This document shows, in pieces, positions 58,380 to 64,000 of a stretch of DNA of 64,000 nucleotides. Both the position numbers and the translations under genes were made by a program. Position 1 is the stretch's first letter; every line of letters begins with the position of its first letter. Source of the stretch: Acrasis kona. Lineage: Eukaryota; Heterolobosea; Eutetramitea; Acrasida; Acrasidae. The notes beneath the pieces are model-generated. The model did no database searches. It had not been told where the DNA came from and worked only from the letters and a program-made list of their open reading frames with translations. The stretch is taken from contig JAOPGA020001623.1 in the NCBI GenBank assembly GCA_026419775.2, positions 1 through 64,000 on the forward strand, written 5' to 3'.

Positions 58380-59309
58380 TCACAAAACATTTAGTCTGCT
58401 CATCATCCTGCCCAAAACATTACATATGACACAGTTGTGATTTTCAGCTCCGGCATTGGCTTCGTCGGCAATGTAATTCAACCAAGCACTCAATCTCAAA
58501 CCTCCTGCCATTACTTGATTCAACACAGTTGGAATGACTGAATCGTAGTATGAGATTGGGAAGTTTTCAAGATCCAAGTCCAAGGCTCTTTTGTAGGCGA
58601 CCTTTAGGGATAGGTTTAATGACTCATCACTCACTGCTATAAGGTCGTCTACTTTTCCATACTTATCTAGGGCTTGTTTGTTTACCAAATTATTCTTAAT
58701 GTAATCGACAACGTGTGTTGTGTTGGGTTTTTCTTCGACCCTCTGGAATTGGTACAACATGTCGGAGTCCCAAATGTGGTGAAGGTTGGAGCTCTTGTAC
58801 CTTGTAAACCAGTCTTCGTTTAACTTGAGTTTGATGTCATTACCGCCCTTGTCCGATTTGTGAGCAACATGTAGAGGTTGATGTAAATCTCCAAAGAAGT
58901 GAGTTAAAAACATCAATGCTGTTCCTTTGCTGAAGTCAGAGCTGTCTTTGTCGAGCATGATTTTTGTGTAATTGTTGATGGCGCCGAACAAGCAGTGCAA
59001 GTTTGGACAATTGATTTTGGGCACAAATCCTTTCTGGTCTTTCTCAACATTAATGAAGTGGTAAGTTACTGCCCAAGGGTACGATTCACGTAACACATCT
59101 GCATAAGGTGCAAGTGGTCCAAGTTGTTTGAACCTAGCACCATCAGGGCCTTCGTATTTCGACAAGATATCCTGCACCATCTCCTGAGCTTTGTCGCTTA
59201 GGTATTCTTGAGCAAGATTTCCTGTGATAATGTGACCATCCTTACCCCAACAATGTACCATTGCACACAAGCACAAGGCTACAACGGAGAGCGTGATGAT
59301 ATTGGCCAT
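58380..59309 (-). CDS. S1/P1-type zinc nuclease, secreted
   Basis: 309 residues, single exon. A 20-residue signal peptide (MANIITLSVVALCLCAMVHC) precedes Trp21 of WGKDGHIITG, whose mature N-terminal Trp is a zinc ligand in this family. Other ligand motifs are all present: YADVLR, VTYHFINVE, LTHFFGDLHQPLHV, KGGNDI and NLHHIWDSDM. The cysteines fit the family's disulfides. S1/P1 enzymes cut single-stranded DNA and RNA and remove 3' phosphates at acid pH, so a digestive vacuole or secreted role fits a phagotroph. AATAAA lies just after the stop. Confidence 0.93.
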   Translation of the reverse strand: MANIITLSVVALCLCAMVHCWGKDGHIITGNLAQEYLSDKAQEMVQDILSKYEGPDGARFKQLGPLAPYADVLRESYPWAVTYHFINVEKDQKGFVPKINCPNLHCLFGAINNYTKIMLDKDSSDFSKGTALMFLTHFFGDLHQPLHVAHKSDKGGNDIKLKLNEDWFTRYKSSNLHHIWDSDMLYQFQRVEEKPNTTHVVDYIKNNLVNKQALDKYGKVDDLIAVSDESLNLSLKVAYKRALDLDLENFPISYYDSVIPTVLNQVMAGGLRLSAWLNYIADEANAGAENHNCVICNVLGRMMSRLNVL

Positions 59310-59573
59310 GTTATTACGGATTGTTCGTTAACCAGGCCACAAATCGAGATTTTAAATTTCTGCAACTCCCGATGACCGAAATCTCCGAAAGAGAGTGTGA
59401 CATACAACCAAACCCAAGTTGACCAAAATCCAGGAGTTCATATTTTATAATTTGTCTGTAAAGTTCGTTTAGAACATATTAATAAACATTTAGTTATATT
59501 ATAAGTCATACAGTTACAAACTGAATAGGTATTTATTGGTATTGAACATAAATTAATAATTTTGCTGTACTTA

Positions 59574-60050
59574 TTAACATGAAACGGGTGATCCACTTGG
59601 GTCTATTCTAAGAGCGGTGGTGAGATATGCAGATCTTCGTTTGACAAGAGGAGGTCTTTCTGATAATGTGATTGTTGGAAGGGTAAGCCTTTTGTTAAGG
59701 CTTATTTTTGATTCTTTTTCATCTGGGCTAGGTAATACCTCAAACAAAGTTTCCATTAGTTTATTGTGCTCTGCTTCAGCAGCCTTCGAGTAGAATACAT
59801 TCCATTTTACATTCACCCTCCTCAAAATGTTGTGATCTTTGAATTCTAGATATGAAGCTATGTTTAATTGAACAGAGTCCGGAAGCTCGACCATGAAGTC
59901 TCTTCCAATTGGTTTCAACCAACCAGTCATGACCATCAATGAAGCATAGAATTGTTCTCCTCTAGACATTCTATTCGCCATTTTGATTTCCATCTCCAAC
60001 TTATCTGCATCTAATGAGTCTCTGCGCTCAGTGGATTCTTGAGCACCCAT
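59574..60050 (-). CDS. F-box protein with myristoylation-type N-terminus
   Basis: 158 residues, single exon. MGAQESTERR fits the N-myristoylation rule (Gly2, Ser6). The F-box (~54-95) reads VELPDSVQLNIASYLEFKDH ... NVKWNVFYSKA. F-box proteins dock substrates on SCF ubiquitin ligases through Skp1. No substrate-binding domain is present; the last 50 residues are basic and Ser/Thr-rich. The start faces the dehydrogenase gene across ~280 bp, a probable shared promoter. Confidence 0.75.
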   Translation of the reverse strand: MGAQESTERRDSLDADKLEMEIKMANRMSRGEQFYASLMVMTGWLKPIGRDFMVELPDSVQLNIASYLEFKDHNILRRVNVKWNVFYSKAAEAEHNKLMETLFEVLPSPDEKESKISLNKRLTLPTITLSERPPLVKRRSAYLTTALRIDPSGSPVSC

Positions 60051-60329
60051 ATTTTTGATTATGTTTTGGTTTGTTTATTATCCTGATATGGAATAATCAG
60101 TATTCAGTTACCAACTACAATCGCTTTACAGATAACTATTACAATGGAGGTACAACTCATCTTCCACCCAACACCCACTTTAAGAATGCGAAACAAGCAA
60201 CTGCGTATTGTCAGCTGTGCTATAAAAATTCAAGCGAAACTTCATTCATCTGTTTTGTAAGGGAATAACAACATCAATTTTTCCGAAATTTTGTTCTATT
60301 AATATTAATAACAAAAATAACAAAAGAAA

Positions 60330-61316
60330 ATGTCCAAAGTAGCGGTGCTTGGCAAGTTAGATCATAAACTCGACATTGAGCAGAAAGTGCTGGGAGACAA
60401 CATTACTATAGATATCATCGAAGACCCTGAAAAAGAATCGGATAGATTATCTGAATACGATGGTTTTTTATCTTGGCATTTTGTTCCATTCACCAAAGAA
60501 ATGATCAGCAAAGCATCAAAATGTAAAGCAATCTGCCGTATTGCAACAGGTTTCGATAACATTGACCTCGAAGAGGCTGGAAAGAGAGGAATTCCAGTCA
60601 CAAACGTACCTGACTATGGAACCGAAGAAGTTGCTGATACTGCAATGTGCAGCATACTCAACCTACTGAGAAAGAATTCAGAGATCGCCAGAGACCAAGA
60701 AGGATCCAATCCCAAGCAGATCGTGCCCACTGATTTCATCAAGACCTACAGAATGCACCGAGTAAGCGGTAAAGAGCTTGGTATCATTGGTCTCGGAAGC
60801 ATCGGAATGACTTTGGCCCTTCGAGCAAAAGCATTCAACATGAAAGTTTCTTACTTTGACCCAAAGGTGCCTCCAGCCACAAACAAGAGTTTAGGCATCC
60901 ACAAGTACGACACAGTGGACGAGCTACTAAAGAACGCCGATGTAATCTCTCTACATTGTCCACTCGTCGAGAAGACTAAAAACATTTTGAACGCAGATGC
61001 ATTTAAGAAGTGTAAGAAGGGAGTTTACGTCATTAATGTTGCTAGAGGAGAATTAATTGACGAAAAAGCACTTGTTGAGGCATTAAAGAGTTCACAGGTT
61101 GCAGGAGCGGCGCTCGATACTGTTTGTAAGGAGCCATACGATGGTCATTTGTCAAATGTACCAAACCTCATCATCACACCACATTCTGCATTCTGCAGTT
61201 TTGAGAGCATGGAGGAAATGAGGAGGAAATCTGCAGAGGAACTTAAAAGAATTTTCAATGGAGAGGATCCTATCAATATTGTGAATGAAAAATTTTTGGA
61301 AAAGAAAAAAGATTAA
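60330..61316 (+). CDS. CtBP-like D-isomer 2-hydroxyacid dehydrogenase
   Basis: 328 residues, no introns. NAD-binding GLGSIG (154-159) with FDP following. Active-site Arg239 (NVARGELID), Glu268 (CKEPY) and His285 (TPHSAF) are all present, as are RIATGFDNIDLEEAG and VPDYGTEEVADTAMCSILNL, which resemble CtBP and bacterial phosphoglycerate-dehydrogenase relatives. It acts on a D-2-hydroxyacid or 2-oxoacid with NAD(P); the substrate cannot be read from sequence. A transcription co-repressor role as in animals is not implied. The ATG is preceded by an A-rich leader. Confidence 0.88.
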   Translation: MSKVAVLGKLDHKLDIEQKVLGDNITIDIIEDPEKESDRLSEYDGFLSWHFVPFTKEMISKASKCKAICRIATGFDNIDLEEAGKRGIPVTNVPDYGTEEVADTAMCSILNLLRKNSEIARDQEGSNPKQIVPTDFIKTYRMHRVSGKELGIIGLGSIGMTLALRAKAFNMKVSYFDPKVPPATNKSLGIHKYDTVDELLKNADVISLHCPLVEKTKNILNADAFKKCKKGVYVINVARGELIDEKALVEALKSSQVAGAALDTVCKEPYDGHLSNVPNLIITPHSAFCSFESMEEMRRKSAEELKRIFNGEDPINIVNEKFLEKKKD

Positions 61317-61569
61317 ACCAACATTTATTATTTTATGAAGTTCTAGTTTATTTACCGATCTGCCTTACATTGATCCGAAATGTGTTGTTCTTCTAAACAA
61401 ACACACCTCCATGATTGCCTTTTCTGTTACTGTACATCGCACGATATGTTCAAATAGAAGGTATTAGAAAACCATTCGTAATAAAGACATCTGGTAGATT
61501 GTAAAACCTAGTACCGTCCTTCGACTTCGTAAGGTGATTGACACGCACAGTGTTGTAATACTATAAAAA

Positions 61570-62674
61570 ATGGTGATCAACCAACAAGCAGATACGGCAC
61601 AGGACCAAGGTAAATACTTTTCTCTCCTCTGAAAAATAACCCTTTTCAAGATAAAAAGAGCCCATCTAAACCAAAACAAAATGTCGACTCTGGGAAATCA
61701 CGTGTAGATGGTATGTTTGCGGTTGCGCACATTTTTAATAACCACTAGTTCACAACTATTTCTCACGGCACAACATACAACAGTTACTAACTGACGTTCT
61801 GTATAATTGCGTTGAGGAAAATGTTCAAAATCCTATTGAGTATTTGTATAATCATTTTGGTGCCAAAGTTTTGCATACCGAGAACCAACATTTAACCGAT
61901 GAGAGGTTATTAAAAGAAAAGGACGAACAGATCAAACAATTACAGGAGCAAAACAAAAAGCTCGAAGAGGACATGAAAGAACAAGACATCAAGCACGACC
62001 AAGAATTAAAAGGTTTACAACAGTCGAAAGAGTCCATCCAACGCGCCATGGAAGCCGACCAGAGTGAGTTGGAACAAAAGAACAAACAATTAGAAGAACA
62101 ATTAAAAACAGCGCAAGAAGAAAAGGAAAAAGCAGTACAAGACACCAAAGCTGCCATGGAAGTTTTATTAAGAGAGGCGCAAACTCAAATTGATCTACAC
62201 AGGCAACAGCACGAACAAGCAGAACATCAAGTGAAAACTCTTCAAGATCGCGTGGATACTAACGATGCTACTGCAAAGATTGAACAACCATCCGTTGATA
62301 ACGCGTTTGAAGACGATGACTTTGGACAAGTTCAAGATCAAGTCCAACAGCAAGTAATGGTAGAGCCCGAAAATGCTGCGCAAAACACAAGTAAACCTGA
62401 TCCATCAACTGACTCTGATTACATTGAAGTCGTCAAGGAAGAGGACCTTGCCAGTAAAGAAACTGTACAAGAAGACAAACCCGCAGAAGTCGTCGAAGAA
62501 ACAAAAAATGTTGAACCTGTTAAAGAAGAAGACATCACAGCAGCCAAGGCACCAGAAGAAAATGAAAATGCACCAGAGGATGAAGCTGCACCAGAAACGG
62601 AAGAAGCACAAAACAAGGGAAACGGTGCGAGTGGCGGAGGAAAAAAGAAGAAAGGAAAGAAAGGTAAAAAATAA
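61570..62674 (+). CDS. DPY30/RIIa-motif coiled-coil protein
   Basis: Exons 61570-61609, 61651-61710 and 61749-62674 (introns 41 and 38 nt), 341 residues. After ~35 variable residues comes a helical docking motif, IQQLLTDVLYNCVEENVQ then NPIEYLYNHF, the DPY30/RIIa form found in Set1/MLL complexes, radial spokes and AKAP-binding proteins. A long Gln/Glu/Lys coiled coil follows, then an acidic, Pro-Glu-rich region, and a final basic tail GGGKKKKGKKGKK. The flagellar or chromatin role is open. The stop is two bases from the stop of the convergent PDK1 gene. Confidence 0.75.
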
Positions 62675-62676
62675 AT

Positions 62677-64000
62677 TTAGTTTAAAGATACTTTTTCTAG
62701 TTGTTCGTTGATAAGCTGTATCCATGTACTTGCAACTTCCACTTCTTCAAAGTTCCACTCCCTCTTTGGCGTCTTGATCGTGAATGATTTATTGGTTCTT
62801 AACTTTGCTTTGAGCTTATCGCTCCATGGTATAGTTCCTTTGACGCTTAGTGTTTTAATGTCAACATAAAACAATCTTGGCATATCAGTCAAAATCAATT
62901 GCCTCTTTTTGGTACTCAACTTTCTTTTTTTGCTGACACGACTCATGAAAATAATGTTTTCGTTGCGCAAGATGAACTGAGTCCAGTCAATAAGGAGGTA
63001 ATGTTGAGGAGACTGAGGAATTGAGGCGGTTGGAGAGTTTAGGCTGGGCGATCTTGGAGTATTACTGTTTGTGGATGTGAAACTAGATGAAGAAGGTAAT
63101 TTAATGTGAAGAGAAAGTAGTGGTGAGTTTTTAGTGTGAAGCTGTGACTGATTAGACAAAGAAGAAAGGAATGGATGCGATCTAATTGGTTCATAATCCC
63201 ACAATAAATCACCTGGATCAACGTATCCTAGCCTATGTCTTGGATCTAATTTCTAAACTTTGTTAATGTTTAAGTAGAACAAACACGTACTAGAAGTGAT
63301 GCCACAAAGTCGCGAGCGCATTCATCAATTGGGAAGTTATCAGAGTCAAAGTTATATTCGAGATTCCGTATCTTTTGAAACGTGAGGTATTCTGATGGCG
63401 CACAGAAAGGAGTCTAAAATGATTTTGTAATTAAAAGTAAATTGTTTCACTAACCTTTGCTGTTAATAAAAAATAAAGTACACATCCAACAGCCCAAATA
63501 TCGTTGCTTCCCGTGCGGTGGAAGTCATGAAACATGTGATGTTCTTCATTGATCCGCTCAGGTGACAAATACTCTGCTGTGCCAACAAAAGACATTTTCG
63601 CTGCAAACGTTAGCTGAATCCTAAATCATGCTTCGTACTAACGTTTATCGTCTTGGATTGCAGATAAATGGGTTGGGCTTAGAAGAATTGTTTTGTTGGC
63701 TGTGATGAATTTTGCACTCCCAAAGTCCCCTAGCTTTAAATGAAAATTCTGAGATAATAATATATTCTCTGGCTTTACATCTATGATTTTTTTTTAATAA
63801 TGATGTGTTTGTAACTTTACCTCTATGCACAATGTTTTTAGAATGTACATGTTCTAACGCATTGATTAGTTCGGCTATTTGAAACCGTGCTTGATGTAAT
63901 GAAAGAGGACCTTTCTGATGATTTTGAGTACTCGTTCAGTATTTCACAAACCTCCATAACATAGTCAAACATACACCGTTCTTGACACAATTCAAGAATA
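62677..64000 (-). CDS. PDPK1: 3-phosphoinositide-dependent protein kinase 1 (5' partial)
   Basis: Exons in the window: 64000-63952, 63914-63821, 63780-63643, 63600-63455, 63413-63291 and 63252-62677; introns 37-42 nt. The kinase part has HRDVKPENILL, GDFGSAKF, the activation segment SFVGTAEYLSPE, SNDIWAVGCVLYFLLTAKTP and LDPRHRLGY. After a Ser/Pro/Thr linker, a PH domain follows (FILRNENIIFMSRVSKKRK, RQLILTDMPRLFYVD, GTIPWSDKLKAKL). Kinase plus C-terminal PH is the PDK1 plan. PDK1 phosphorylates the activation loop of AGC kinases at PIP3 membranes. The N-lobe lies beyond the window. No PIF-pocket residues can be judged here. Confidence 0.92.

Noticed and set aside
62373-62711. ORFs of 100+ codons on both strands in other frames of the DPY30-motif gene
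   Set aside because: Low-complexity GA/CT-rich coding gives long chance frames; composition is Lys/Gln or Ser/Phe runs only.
1-64000. CRISPR arrays, bacterial operons, riboswitches or Shine-Dalgarno sites
   Set aside because: No spaced direct repeats of that type; introns and polyadenylation signals show a eukaryotic nuclear genome.

Overview
This is nuclear DNA of a single-celled eukaryote. Host genes use the standard code and are split by very short GT-AG introns, mostly 34-44 nt. They sit tens of bases apart and often end in AATAAA just after the stop. The gene set (PDK1, cyclin H, SCAMP, a tail-anchored Q-SNARE, a ZSWIM2-type RING ligase, a CtBP-like dehydrogenase, S1/P1 nuclease, an RF2-type organellar release factor, and a bacterial-style Ser/Thr kinase fused to a hybrid histidine kinase) fits a free-living amoeboid or amoeboflagellate protist. 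Heterolobosea or Amoebozoa are my best guesses, but no gene here settles it.

Layout. (1) 1-10.7 kb is gene-dense: a large secreted-type Ig-repeat protein of bacterial flavour (5' end outside the window), a four-exon seven-helix membrane protein convergent with it, and a 1,900-residue kinase/ATPase/GAF/histidine kinase/receiver protein. (2) 11-45 kb is a transposon island with nested insertions. It holds a CACTA-like transposase tail, three copies of one unnamed element (family A), a DDE element (E) inside another gene, an unnamed 1.57 kb element (D) inside a Tc1-like transposase, a retroelement reverse-transcriptase fossil, a transposase-like protein ending in an OTU protease domain, a Ty3-like retroelement fossil with inverted terminal repeats, a tyrosine-recombinase fossil, and a 4.25 kb CACTA/Plavaka-like element with inverted repeats, a 3-bp target duplication and two divergent genes. 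The transposase of the last begins with a ubiquitin-like module of exactly 76 residues ending in Gly-Gly. (3) 45.2-64 kb is compact host sequence again: SNARE, cyclin H, ZSWIM2-like, SCAMP, an unrecognised 839-residue protein, a small unknown, mitochondrial RF2, a mitochondrial-type unknown, S1/P1 nuclease, an F-box protein, a CtBP-like dehydrogenase, a DPY30-motif coiled-coil protein and the 3' part of PDK1.

The host genes are ordinary cell-biology genes (signalling, ubiquitin ligation, membrane traffic, organelle translation) and show no shared pathway. The most novel material is in the island: two elements carry ubiquitin-system modules (a ubiquitin-like leader and an OTU peptidase), and elements A and D share an N-terminal domain. 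Exon joins below were worked out by hand from GT-AG sites and reading-frame continuity. For multi-exon genes the summed exon lengths were checked to be multiples of three, except for PDK1, which is partial. Several N bases (near 21269, 21682, 21834, 30759, 36421, 37121 and 40658) mark assembly uncertainty in the island.
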